DNA from: Artemisia argyi
Lineage: Eukaryota > Streptophyta > Magnoliopsida > Asterales > Asteraceae
Length of the DNA: 64,000 bases
Assembly (NCBI GenBank): GCA_030686995.1
Contig: CM060709.1
Location: 272,231,913 to 272,295,912 of the forward strand
Reading direction: 5' to 3'
In this document: in pieces, positions 34,275 to 45,920 of the stretch
Numbering within the stretch: position 1 is the first letter of the stretch
How the letters are laid out: every line of letters begins with the position of its first letter
Position numbers and translations under genes: made by a program
The notes under the pieces: generated by a model
Seen by the model: the letters and a program-made list of their open reading frames with translations, nothing else
What the model was told of the DNA's origin: nothing
The model's database searches: none

Positions 34275-37200
34275 TATAATAATTATTATTATTTTATCTG
34301 CTCTATAACTTGCTTTAATGAGGCTTGATTATACACAGGTTCATCGTGTGCTTGTGGATGTAGTTTCAGCATCGGAAAATGCTACACCAGGCCTAGGAAG
34401 ATATCCTCAATTCAAGAGAGAGGTACGCATCTATATTACCCGCAATTTATTATGATAGTCCTAGTGAACCTTTTTTTGTGCTTTAATATTATACTTTTGT
34501 TGCTTAATTATTCAACTAGGTTGTGTCAACAGCAACTGCTGCCCTGGAGGGGTTTAAGAATGAAGCTAAGATCATGGTGGCTGCACTTATTGACATGGAG
34601 CGTGTGTTCATCCAACCAAAACACTTCAATCATTTGGTGCAGAAAAGGTGCGCTCAATAATCACAATGATATGTCTCAGCATGTTATAACATGTGCATGA
34701 CACAAGATATCATTTAACTGTTCGTATATTATAAATGGACTTATGCAGTTTTTTAATTGCTTATTTAGATTATGCTTTCCTATATAACAAAGACATTCTC
34801 ATATTCATGCCAGGATGGAAAAAGCAGAGACGAGAGGAAGATGCTAAAATAAATTCTTCCAAGACGGCTGTTGATGTTGAACCATATTTACATAATGGGG
34901 TAAATCAAATCAACATTAATTGCTTGATCAAATTAATATACTTTAAAGTTATAAATTTCCTTACCAATAACCTGAGATTTATTTACTTTAAACTTCTACT
35001 TTTTTGTACTTAATTTAGGCGACTAGTCCTCAAAATGGTGGGAAAGAACCTGGGCAGACCTTAAAATTGAACCTACTAAAAGAAACAAAAAAAGATAAGG
35101 ATGTGCGAGAGGCGCCTGCCTTAAAGATCTCAGGACCTGAGGGGGAGATTGTAGCAGGTTTTTACATCTTTCTCACATTTTTACTTATTAGGATATATTT
35201 ATCCTAAACGTTCTTTATTTAGAACATCATTATTGTTTCATATGTAATGTTTGTGAGACCCTTTGATGCCGCCTGTCTGGTGGGATGAGAACCTTGGGGC
35301 TGACATCCACCAAGTATCTGACATACTGATACTACTCACTCACTATTGTTGCATTTGTATGTTTTGCAGGATTCTTGTTGAAGAAAAGTACAAAAACTAA
35401 TGGATGGAGTAGGAGATGGTTTGTTTTAAATGAGAAAACTGGGAAGGTTAGTAACATCATCAGAATGGTATTGTTTGTTGGTATATTATGACACTTTGAG
35501 TTGCTAAACAAATTGTCAAATTTATATCTTTTACAATCGTCTTAACAAAACAGTTTGTTTGTTGGACTCACATGGGTTACGTATTCCTCTACAGCTTGGA
35601 TACACTAAGAAACAAGAAGATAGATATTTTCGTGGCGTCATTAATTTAGAGGTATGGGTTACGTATTCCTCTGCAGCTTGGACCTTAAGAGGGATTTCAA
35701 ATTTAACTTGATGATTTTATACTATCCTTTACGCTTGATCTTCAGTTAATGCTTAATTGAAGAAGTTTGTTGCTAAGCCGTACTGTGTTTTTATGCCTTA
35801 GGAATCTAATATACAAGAAATTGAAGAAGAAGCTTGCCAGTCCAAAAGTTCTAAGAGTTCAAAGGGAGAAGAAAAGGTGCCCAGCCTAGTGTTCAGGATA
35901 AGAAGCAAGGTTTCATATAAGACGATGTTGAAAGGTTTAATTGGTTCTACAGCTCACAGCACTGTTGTGTTGAAGGCTGAGACTGCTGCAGATAAAGCTG
36001 AGTGGTTAAACAAATTAAAATCCATAACTGGTGACAAAAAGGATCAAGTAGTTACAAAAGAAGACGGTCCATCCATTCGGCAAAGTCCACCAGACGTGTC
36101 ACACATGAGTAACTGAGTATTATGATTTATTAGTATTTTGACATAAACTCAATTATATGTTGCATCTTAAAAAATAATTAGTTGAATGATTAGGTGGGTG
36201 TTTGGATGCATATTCTGATGTAGATTGTGAGAACAAAAATTTAGTTGACATAATTAGCTCTAACAAAGTGGCCTGTAAAATGATAGTTTTGAGAATGTGC
36301 TCGTGTTGTTTTAAGCTGTGATAATAAGATAGTCAGATATTCAAGTGTGGAAAATCTGATAATTTAAGGAATTAATAGTTAAAATGACCAAAAATACTTT
36401 TTTTGTGTGTGAAAAAAGGATAGCCGTGTTGTACAATATGCTTACAGGTCTCAGGTTCGGTAAGTGAAGTTTTATATAGTTTTATTTCTCATAATAATCA
36501 GCTTTATTGTAGTTGGTATGACACTGAATATGTAACCCCTGAATAATAAGAAATTTAAAAGCAGAATCTGTTTTCAAACAATAGAAACTGATTACATACT
36601 TGTTAATTTCGAAACTAAAGTTACATGAAAATATTAGGATACAGCGCCCAGAAAGCCTGCAGATCCAGAGGAAGAACTTCGGTGGATGGCTCAAGAAGTA
36701 CGTGGATATTGTGAGGCTGTTTTGAACAGCCTCGCAGCAAATGTGCCCAAGGTATTTCTTTATCTTTCCAAATCCATTATCATTGTGTGTGATCCAACCT
36801 ATGTTTATTTAAGCTTCCCATTTTGTTGTATTGTGTAGGCTGTTGTTCTTTGCCAAGTAGAAAAAGCTAAAGAAGAAATGCTGAATAAGCTTTACATTGC
36901 TGTAAGGTCAGCATCTGCGTTTTACTCATTCTGCATATTAGATTACACGTAATAATAACCCATTAATCTACCTTTCTTCTTGCCTTGATTATATGTAAAA
37001 GGAAATTCATTACTTCTGTTTTTACTGTTTTATAGTTCCCAAAGTACGATGATGATTGAAGAATTGCTTCAAGAGGATAGTAATGTGAAGCGTAAAAGAG
37101 AGAAAGTTCAGAGACAATACTCTGTGCTCTCTAAACTTGCCATGCAACTCGGTCATCATGATAATCAAGCAGTTGCGCCTTCAACTATGTCAAATGGTAA

Positions 37201-37884
37201 CCCTGCAGGTATTATTAATCCTGAAACTTGCCTCTTTTGTCTTGCATATATGTGGACAAACGTGTGGGTCAAAACGGGCTTGAGTTAAACCCTTACTTTT
37301 TTATACACTTTGAAAGGGGTCGAGTTGACCCGAAACACTTTTTTTGGTGTTACATATAAGTACAATATATAATTATTACAGTAAAATTATAATTTAGTGA
37401 ATAAAGCGATTTAGTTGGTTGTATGCATGAGTAATACACTTGGGGCAATGTTTGACCTGTTTTCTTATAAACTAATTATAGAACATTACCTCAATCAACC
37501 CATTCATAAGTAAATGAGTTGAGATTGCCTCCTCTACTCTTACATGAGAATGGTGTATAACTTAAGTTTCCATTATCCAGTTGAGAATATAAACTTTTCT
37601 GTTCTCCCTCTTGTTCTAGTTTTAAGGAATTGATCATATGATCTGACATCAATAGATAATCTAAGAATTAACGGAGACTCAACAGGTGATGACTGGAGAT
37701 CTGCTTTCGATTCTGCTGCCAATGGTTCTTGCGGCTAGACTCTAGGTTTCGGTCCGGTGGTCACAGCGGCAGGTATAGTGACCCTCCCCAAAATGGTGGC
37801 GCTGTCTTAGATTCAGGATCAAAAAGCCCTCACACACCCAACCAAATGCAATCTGCACCACATGGTTTTGGTCATGCATTTTAA

Positions 37885-38398
37885 ACTTTTAGTTAAGAGC
37901 CTTATGCTATTCAATCCGATTCATGCATCATTGTTGTTTAGATACCAGGCTCGTGTGCACCGATTCATGTATCATTGTTGTTTAGATACCAGGCTCATGT
38001 GCACGAGTTTACGTGATGTAGAATTGATATAAACGTAGTTTTTTTGTAAATAAAGTTTGATTTGGCAGGGTCTCCTGTCTGTAATAGCCGGAAACTCGGA
38101 ATGTGGCTTTTGTTGCATTTTTTATTAACCGAAACATTCTGTAAATAAGTGACATTTACTTATGGATGGTATGTTTACTTCTCTCAAATATACGAGTAAT
38201 ATTTGTAGCATGGGGCATTGTGTACTCTTGTGTTTGTGATTACTTACATGAATCTTTTTTAGAACATATTTAAACATGTTTCTCACACTAGCACACATGT
38301 CTGGCGTCTGTACTTGTGCGCGCCTACGTACAAACATACATTACTTTCACATATTTTGGTTGATATCAACACCCAAGGGTGATAAGTTGCATGCTGAA
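37885..38398. other. 3' flank of the DRP2-type gene
   Basis: It contains a short direct repeat, (A)TTCATGYATCATTGTTG, GTTTAGATACCAGGCTCRTG at about 37918-37956 and 37964-38000. An AATAAAG at 38049-38055 could be a poly(A) signal. No other gene was seen before the Copia element. Confidence 0.5.
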
Positions 38399-38783
38399 TG
38401 TTGGAAGAAATCCAACAAACCGATTTCTAGAGCGGAACCACGAATCAAGAACTAATCCAACAAGACCTCGGCAAAGGGTTATGATCCTTTAATGCCGAGT
38501 GGCACCAACACACACGAGATATTTTACACTCAAACGTTTATTAAACGTGAGCAAGAAAAGAAGGTACAAATAAAACATCACCCCCTCATCCCTATTTATA
38601 GAGAATGAGGGGGGAGAAACCTAATCCTTGGTGAACAAGGATTCTACAATTGAGGAGGTTAGGAACTTTTCTAATACATGACTAACCTCTTTAAGTTTGA
38701 GCTAAATTACAATTAACCCCCTAAACTTATATCCTAACTATTACACACTAATATTCTAACAATTTCCACCTTAGTGGTAATAG

Positions 38784-39872
38784 TTAGCCTTCTCCGATAT
38801 GCAGCAGCTTCAACCAGTGCTGGAACCTCGGACCGGGGACCGCCTTCGTCAAGGCACCAGTAGCAATACCCGCTACTAACCTTAGCTCAAATCCTAACTC
38901 TGTAGAGAATCCCTTTAGCCATGTATCCTCCTTCAATTCTCCAGTAAGTGTCATATACTCCGCTTTAGTTGTTAACAAAGTCATCATGTGCCACAACATA
39001 GCTTCCCAGCTCACCGCACATTCCTGTATCATAAACCTGTACATTATGATTGATCTACCCATGATGTAGTCATAATCCACAAAATCATGTACGTCCATCT
39101 GTAATCAACGATCAAACCTATCCAACATTCCCACATCCGTAGATGCTATGTCAGGTCTCATGCAGACAACTTGATACTTATGACTTCCAACTGCATATAT
39201 ACATGACCCCTTACTCTTCTTTTCTTCATCACGATTCCTTGACAGACTACCCTCTAACGACAGTGTAGAGTGTCCCCCCAACAATATCTGAACCGACATC
39301 CCGTTGGAAAACCTGAATCGTGACACCCTCAGAGTATTACCACTCTGAGTCCTGAAGATCTTCATACCAAGTATAATTCCCTTTGCTTCATCCAGCAAAC
39401 CCTTGGTAACCCAGATCTTAGCCTTGGTTTCACAAGTAAACCCCATATAATCTATATAGAGGAATAGATATATGAACATACCTTGTGCATAGTTCCAATA
39501 ATATATGTTACTGTCGTCACTGCTTCGCCTGAAACCGTTGCTGAGCATACACATACTAGGCCGAGTATCCATATCTTCTTTCATTACAGCCATCCACTTG
39601 GAAATTACCTCACAAGCAACTGCATTCTTGAAAGTCAATGACTCATTTGCATCTTCTTTTATCACTCTAGCAACTCCTAAAGCAGCCATATTACTGTTAC
39701 CTCTATACCTTTCAGCAACATTACTCACTGCACCTTCTTGACCAGGTACTCCAGTTTTCATAATGTCTGCCCCCACCTTTATACCAAGGTGTACCTTTTC
39801 CTGCTCTTTTACCAAGCAGTCCGTGTTTGTCTTTCCTTCAAGTTGTTTAACCTCCAACTTTTTTTGAGCCAC
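38784..39872 (-). pseudogene. Copia pol remnant: reverse transcriptase and RNase H pieces
   Basis: The minus-strand frame 39872-39105 contains EVISKWMAVMKEDMD, NGFRRSSDDSNIYYWNYAQG, then FLYIDYMGFTCETKAKI, ILGMKIFRTQSGNTLRVSRF and VVCMRPDIA, in the order of Copia reverse transcriptase. The catalytic YVDD motif has become YIDY, losing an Asp. A second frame (39098-38784) holds the RNase H piece GRSIIMYRFMIQECAVSWEA, TTKAEYMTLTGELKEDTWLK and the C-terminal ALTKAVPGPRFQHWLKLL. Segments between them are deleted, so it cannot be active. Confidence 0.85.
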
Positions 39873-40854
39873 TACAGCATGATCGTTACTCTCCTGAATT
39901 ACTCAGCTTCACGATTTTCCTGAGCTCCCTGTAGTTCCACCTCAAACCAAACACGCTTTTGAACATGTACTCCATGGACCCTTGTTTTAACACCAAGACC
40001 AAGTTGCTTGAACCCAACTTGTTTTGAACCTCCATGTTTTTGTACAATATTCCCATAGAACTTTTCGATGTTTAACCTAGTATTCATACTAGCCATTCTT
40101 CTTTAACCTTGCTACAAACCTTGTTAAGTTGCTTTTTAACCAACTTTACCAACAAGTCTCACAAGCCGTGTGCTAAACCCGATTTCTTGTAATAATTGAT
40201 CTACTAACGTTTAGAAAAATCCTAAAGCTTCGAGCTTTCCACCTCAAGTTTACAACCTTGATATACCTTGTACTCCAAGTAATCACTTTTCTTGAATCTC
40301 AAGACAAAGCTAAACCTTACTTGTCTTCCAAGAACCACCAAGACTTGAATTCCAAGAAACCGAAAACTTGAAGTTGAAACTTCTTGCAAACCTTGTCACC
40401 TTTGAAGCTCAAAACCGAAACTTCAAGAACCTTGTGACAAAAGAAAATGATTTCCTATAACCCTAGGAGATTCGATCCACCTCCTTGTAAGACAACTTCA
40501 AGAACCTTGTTTCCCAAGTAATCTTGACTCCAAAACCTAGAAACCTTGAACCGTGTAATCTACACAACGATAGCCAAACAATAACCAAAAACGACAAAGA
40601 ACACAACAACCAAACCAGAAAATTCGACAACCTATATCTCTTTCCTGGAAGCTCCGATGCAAGTTCCCTCCAGTGAGATCCCAGATTTATGTGTCTTCAA
40701 CCTACGGTTCGAATTTCATAGAAATCCAACGGTTAACGAACCCGCAGCGCCAATTCTCTCACGACTGCGCAGTAACCGACGAACCAAACCCGGTTCACTC
40801 GTTTCTCTTGTTTTAGCTCTATCCACATTGTGTGATTCGTTCTTCTCGAACTAG

Positions 40855-40866
40855 GCTCTGATACCA
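40855..40866 (-). other. Primer binding site of the Copia element at 38399-41230
   Basis: GCTCTGATACCA on the plus strand, the complement of the initiator tRNA-Met site, is two bases from the right LTR. Confidence 0.85.
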
Positions 40867-41235
40867 ATTGTTGGAAGAAATCCAACAAACCGATTTCTAG
40901 AGCGGAACCACGAATCAAGAACTACTCCAACAAGACCTCGGCAAAGGGTTATGATCCCTTAATGCCGAGTGGCACCAACACACACGAGATATTTTACACT
41001 CAAACGTTTATTAAACGTGAGCAAGAAAAGAAGGTACAAATAAAACATCACCCCCTCATCCCTATTTATAGAGAATGAGGGGGAGAAACCTAATCCTTGG
41101 TGAACAAGGGTTCTACAATTAAGGAGGTTAGGAACTTTCCTAATACATGACTAACCTCCTTAAGTTTGAGCTAAAATACAATTAACCCCCTAAACTTATA
41201 TCCTAACTATTACACACTAATATTCTAACACTGAA

Positions 41236-41500
41236 ACATGTGAATATATATTTGGTATGTGCCATATCTTGTGTTGTTCAGTATGGATGAAGGGGGCAAA
41301 GTTTGCTCTATAATGGTTACAGCTTTTAAAACATAATGAAAAATACTAATGATTTTGCATGCTCCAATGCTACAAACAGTGACGGAGATGGTAGGGGGGC
41401 TGGAGGGTGCTACCTCCAACCACCCCAACTAGCCCACCTTGTAGTGTAGATAAACAGGTTTAGTGAATTTTAGAAAAACGTTTTTTACCGGAAAAAGATC
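41236..41500. other. Spacer between two Copia elements
   Basis: Holds a G-rich patch with GTGACGGAGATGG at about 41380-41392 and the AGATC target site (41496-41500) of the next element. No gene. Confidence 0.45.
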
Positions 41501-41794
41501 TATTGGGTTAATCCCAATCTTCTGGAAAAGCAGTTAGAAGTTAGTTACTAAGTTAGTTACAAAAACAGTTATATGACAGTTATAGTCGAAGAGTCATACC
41601 TGTTGGATTCGAACCAACACAACCTTTCATTTGTACCCATTCGACATGTATATATAGATAGCTATTGTATTCGAACAAGATTGATGACAGATTTATAAAA
41701 CTTATTTATTTCAAGTAAAGATTAAATCCCGTATTTGTGTCTTGGTATATTTTGACCACGCTATAGACCATAGATCCATCGTTAAAGGCCAACA
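41501..41794 (+). repeat. 5' LTR of the second Copia element
   Basis: 294 bp, nearly identical to 56814-57104. GTATATATAG at about 41649-41658 is the likely TATA box. Confidence 0.9.
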
Positions 41795-41796
41795 AT

Positions 41797-41808
41797 TGGT
41801 ATCAGAGC
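41797..41808 (+). other. Primer binding site of the second Copia element
   Basis: TGGTATCAGAGC, the initiator tRNA-Met type site, two bases after the LTR. Confidence 0.9.
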
Positions 41809-42749
41809 AGGTTTGGTAATTTTTAACCAAATCATCATATACCAAGGTCTTTGTTACACCCTTGTTTTTGAATCGATATAAATTCTTGTGTCTCGGTAAA
41901 AAAAAATTTTTTTGCAAAATCCATTCGAAACCACAATAATCAAAAATCATTTTATTGTGTTTTACAATCAAGAGAATCCATTTTTTCGTCACCTAGGTAT
42001 CAATCACAAAAGAGATTATTTTACCGGCATAAAAAAAAGGTTCCTCTTTATTTTTTGCAAAAAATTCAGTCAAAAACATACCAAAACAAGACAGAACCCA
42101 AGGATCAAGAAAGTACACGGTTTAAACACAACCGGTATCTAATCGATTCAAAAACAAAGAAAAACCATATACCAAATTCGATATAACACAGAGTCATCAA
42201 AGGGGCAAATTATTGATTCAAAAAACAAGGATCAAACACACCTGTTTTCTGAAGAATCAAACCAAGCACCCATAACTTTGAATCACCTCTTGATTCAAAT
42301 CGATACACGGCAGAAGAATCCCAAGAAGTGAACGAAAAACACATTTTCGCATCAAAGGGATCACAACACTACTACACATAATGGTTTTTCCCACAAACTT
42401 TACCCACAGAAAATAATTCGTGGGAAACTTCCCACAGATTACTGACAATTTACACACCAAATTGTAAACCAAATTTCCGTGGGAAATCAGTCGCAAATTA
42501 ACCACGGATTTCCCACAGTTTACACACCAATTTGTTGACCAAGTTTTCATGGTAAATCGGTCGCAAATTTCCCACGAATTAGCGACAGTATTCACACTAA
42601 TTGTGTTGACCGGACTTCTATGGGAAATCTGTTGCAAATTTCACACATATTAGCGACGAACATAAGTTTGTGGCAAATCTGTAGCTATATTCCCCACGGA
42701 TTTCACACGGTCTTATTTAATAAAAATATTATTTAATTAGTCTATGTGA

Positions 42750-44400
42750 AATATGTGGATAATTACTTACTCATTAGCCACAATAATATTTTATTTATGT
42801 TTCTTTATTGTTAGAAATTCCCATATTACAATCTATGTCTTAACATGGTTTAATAGTTTCAATTGTATGTGTCTTCGTATATATTTAGCTATTTTTGACT
42901 GTGTCACAAGTGTATATGTATATATGTGTAACATGTTTGTGTAGACTTGTGCTTTATGAACCATGTATATCAACTAATGAATGTACATACGTATTTTAAT
43001 TTGATTTTTGCTTTCCTTGCACTTTTGTATGTCCATCTATAAGAATGTGTACATTTGTGAATGTGTAAGTATGTAAATAACATAATAGATGATTATGTCA
43101 GTGGGAAATCCATTGGTAGTTTTCCACAAATTACCCACCGATTCGTGGGAAATTTGTAGGTAGTTACTCGCGGATTTCACACAAAAGACATCGTTTTTGC
43201 ATTTCTATATACTTACACATTCCCACATTACTATCTATGTGTTTTTATGTGTTTATAGTTTCATATTGTACGTGTTTGCTTATTAATGTAGCTATTTCTG
43301 CATATCACAAGCATATGTGTTTATTTTTAAATTGTTTTTATGTTTCTTTATAACTACAAATCCTCATATTACATTATATGTCTTAATATGGTTTATTAGT
43401 TTTAATTATATGTGTCTTCGTATTTACTTAGCTATTTGTTTGTGTGTTCCAAATGTATATGTATATATGTCTAACATGTTTGTGCTCAAAATGTATATGT
43501 ATATATGTCTAACATGTTTGTAAATGTATAAGTATGTCAAAAACATAATAAATGATTATGTTTGTGGGAAATCTGTCGGTACTTTCCTACACATTACCCA
43601 CCGATTTGATAAATTCGTGGGAAATTTGTAGGTAATTACTCATGGGTTTCCCACAAAAGATATTGTTTTTGCGTTTCTATATACATACACATTCCCACAT
43701 TACTATATATGTGTGTTTTTATGTGGTTATAGTTTCATATTGTACGTGTTTGCTTATTAACGTAGCTATTTGTGCGTATCACAAGCATACGTTTTTATTT
43801 GTATAACTTATTTGTGAAAACATGTAATGTACAAAAATTGTTTTTTTTATGTTTCTTTATAATTACAAATTTCCATATTACAATCTTGTCTTAATATGGT
43901 TTAATAGTTTCAATTATATGTGTCTTCGTATTTATTTAGCTATTTGTTTATGTGTCACAAATGTATATGTATATATGTGGATGTTTGTTTAGACATGTGC
44001 TTTATGAACCATCGTGCATCTATTAATGAATGTACATGCGTAGTTTAAGTTGATTTTAGCCTTCATTGCACTTTTGTATGTCTATATATAAGAAGGTACA
44101 TTTGTGAATGTGTAAGTATGTCAAAAACATGATAGATGATTATGTTCATGGGAAATCTGTTGGTACTTTCCTACAAATTACCTACCGGTTTGATAAATTC
44201 GTGGGAAATTTGTGGGTAATTACTCACAGATTTCCCACAAAAGATATCGGTTTTGCATTTCTATATACTTACACATTCTCACATTACTATCTATGTGTTT
44301 TTATATGTTTATAGTTTCATATTGTACGTGTTTGCTTATTAATGTAGCTATTTATGCGTATCACAAATATATGTGTTTATTTGTATAACTTATTTGTGGA
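42750..44400. repeat. Three diverged tandem copies, about 470-580 bp each, inside the CACTA element
   Basis: Landmarks recur at 43193, 43667 and 44247 (TTTTTGC(A/G)TTTCTATATAC) and at about 42870, 43405 and 43920 (TATGTGTCTTCGTAT). Each copy also has a GTGGGAAATTTGT motif cluster resembling the element's subterminal repeats. Confidence 0.75.
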
Positions 44401-45260
44401 TAAACATGTTTGGGTCGAGGATAAACATGTTTGGGTCAAAAACAGGTTAACCAATCTAACCTGTTAAATAAACGAGTCGTTTTTGGGTTGAGTAAGTATT
44501 AAATAGGTGAACCCGTGAACCCGTTTAAGTGTATAAGAATCTAAAAATAAAATATGTAACCTGGTTTTTATGTTAAATGTGGATTAAATGTATTTTTTAT
44601 GTACAACTTAATATGAGTGAATTACGATTATACCTTAAATATTATTGAAATTGACGCTTATAACTCAGAAAATTGTCGTACAATTATTTGTATGTTATTT
44701 TTATCATATTTTAGATCCTCATATAATTTTTGCATTTAAATTAATTAAATAAACAAACCATGTGGTGACATTTGTTTTGAAAGCCTATATTTTCTCCATG
44801 TGGTGGCGTATTTGGATGTATAGGAACGCGACTTTATTCTCTTTGAAGAAGCCTCTTAAAGATTCTCAAACTTTTATTTGGGTGACAAGAATATGTGTAG
44901 GAAGTTAAATGTTTCTTGGGTTGTGTGGCTAAATGACCCGTTAACTGTGATTTATATGTAATTTCTTTCTAGTCTAGCTTCTTGCTAGCTCTTTTAATAA
45001 AATTTCTCCGTTCAAAAAAAAAAAATAAACAAACCACCAGCATTATTTACTGCTTGACCTATTTACTTAAACGGGTTACAAAAGAGTTACACGTGTTGTG
45101 CAGGTCTGGGTTAGCGTTGAATTTCTTGACACGATTAATAAATGGGTCGTGTTTGGGTAAAAATTTATACTAACCCACCAACACAATAACCCGAATAAGA
45201 CAATACGAACACAACTCGTTTTAATACCCTAGTATTACCCGATTGTGAACAATCCTAATT
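44400..45260. repeat. AACCCG-rich dispersed repeat split by a LINE fragment
   Basis: GAACCCGTGAACCCGTTTAAG-like words at 44400-44550, and TAAACGGGTTAC and TAACCCACCAACAC-like words at 45037-45260. Related to the repeat at 9720-10510. Confidence 0.5.
44761..45024 (+). mobile_element. 5'-truncated LINE insertion with 12-bp target duplication
   Basis: ATAAACAAACCA occurs on both sides (44749-44760 and 45025-45036). The 264-bp insert ends in a poly-A run (45014-45024) after AATAAAATTTCTCC. Its frames encode a decayed C-terminus resembling plant L1 ORF2 (WMYRNATLFSLKKPLKDSQT, NVSWVVWLNDPLTV). Truncation at the 5' side, poly-A and long duplication are all LINE signatures. Confidence 0.85.
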
Positions 45261-45289
45261 CTAGAACCGGCCCACTCAAGAACCGGCTC

Positions 45290-45920
45290 ACTAAAAACCT
45301 TGATAAACCTAGCTATATAAACCACTTATTCTGATAACCCTAACTAATCTTATATGCACGCCACCCTCTACTTTTTTTGGCGCAACTTTCACTACTATTT
45401 TGTATGTTACAAACCACAGCCACAATCTTCTTATCTCTTTAATACAAATCAATCATTTTCTTTGTTCTTGATAGCAAGACACTCGAATAGAAATGCTAGC
45501 TTCTCATATTTTTTTTGTCTCGTTTAATATTTTCAAGAATTATTAATAGCACATCCAATAACATCTAAATACAACTTGTCTCTAGCTAGCAAGTGTTGTT
45601 TGAAGGCTTCCATGGTCCATTTTTGTTAGATCTCGGAGTCGTATATGCGGATCTATGTTTTTTTGGGTTTTTGTTAGATTTAATAATATGTTTTTTGATT
45701 TTGTTATATTTAACTACTATTAGTTTTTAGATCTAATTTTTATTTTGGTTATGTGCACTAATTTGATTTTGCATTTTGTTGAAAACATACAGGTTAGGAA
45801 ACTGCTATCATGGCTATTGGCAAAGATGGATGCATTATAGAGATCATAGAAGAGATTATGCACCTTGTAATGTTTAAAAAAAAATACATAAAGCTTACTT
45901 TTTTAGTCAAGTAGCTAGGG
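45290..45920 (+). other. Gene-like segment inside the CACTA element
   Basis: CTATATAAA at 45313-45321, a pyrimidine-rich leader, an intron-like AT-rich stretch ending TACAG (45788-45792) and an ATG at 45810 opening a frame of about 35 codons (MAIGKDGCIIEIIEEIMHLV). This looks like a captured host promoter, leader and first codons, but the protein is not recognised, so this is a suggestion only. Confidence 0.3.

Larger units (their letters stand above)
29523..37884 (+). pseudogene. Dynamin-related protein 2 (DRP2A/B-type) gene with three disabling lesions
   Basis: Twenty-one exons follow the DRP2 plan: 29523-29660, 30499-30549, 30826-30946, 31085-31174, 31599-31660, 31739-31853, 31959-32292, 32683-32830, 33842-33943, 34016-34135, 34339-34422, 34520-34647, 34814-34899, 35019-35157, 35370-35446, 35595-35651, 35802-36104, 36638-36751, 36839-36906, 37036-37208, 37686-37738. 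The GTPase motifs are intact (GAGKSAVLNS, GATRAP, DLPGVD, TKID); middle domain, PH domain ([20 protein letters not shown]), GED-like part ([14 protein letters not shown]) and GDDWRSAFDSAANG tail follow. In plants DRP2 acts in clathrin-mediated endocytosis and at the cell plate. Lesions: five A instead of four at 34819-34823 shifts the frame after VQKRME; the exon 17 donor reads ATGAGT at 36105 where GTGAGT is expected, so the frame runs into TGA 36114-36116; TAG at 37736-37738 plus a one-base loss puts the tail (DSRFRSGGHSGRYSDPPQNG, to TAA 37882-37884) out of frame. About 900 residues if read through. Sequencing error could explain the indels but hardly all three. Confidence 0.88.
38399..41230 (-). 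mobile_element. Copia retrotransposon, deleted, with both LTRs and CTGAA duplication
   Basis: LTRs at 38399-38761 and 40869-41230 (TGTTGGAAG ... ATTCTAACA) differ by only a few bases. The target duplication CTGAA is perfect (38394-38398 and 41231-41235). The minus-strand PBS sits at 40855-40866 beside the right LTR. A PPT-like AAGGTGGAAAT (minus strand) abuts the left LTR at 38762. Internal protein fragments on the minus strand are Copia-type reverse transcriptase and RNase H. Gag, protease and integrase are missing. Each LTR has TATAAATAGG in minus orientation (near 38592-38601). Confidence 0.92.

Noticed and set aside
36116..36640. Reading the DRP2 locus as a shorter intact protein that ends at TGA 36114
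   Set aside because: The exons beyond (36638 onward) match the family exactly and in phase, and the frame is already broken upstream at 34819, so a designed shorter form is unlikely.
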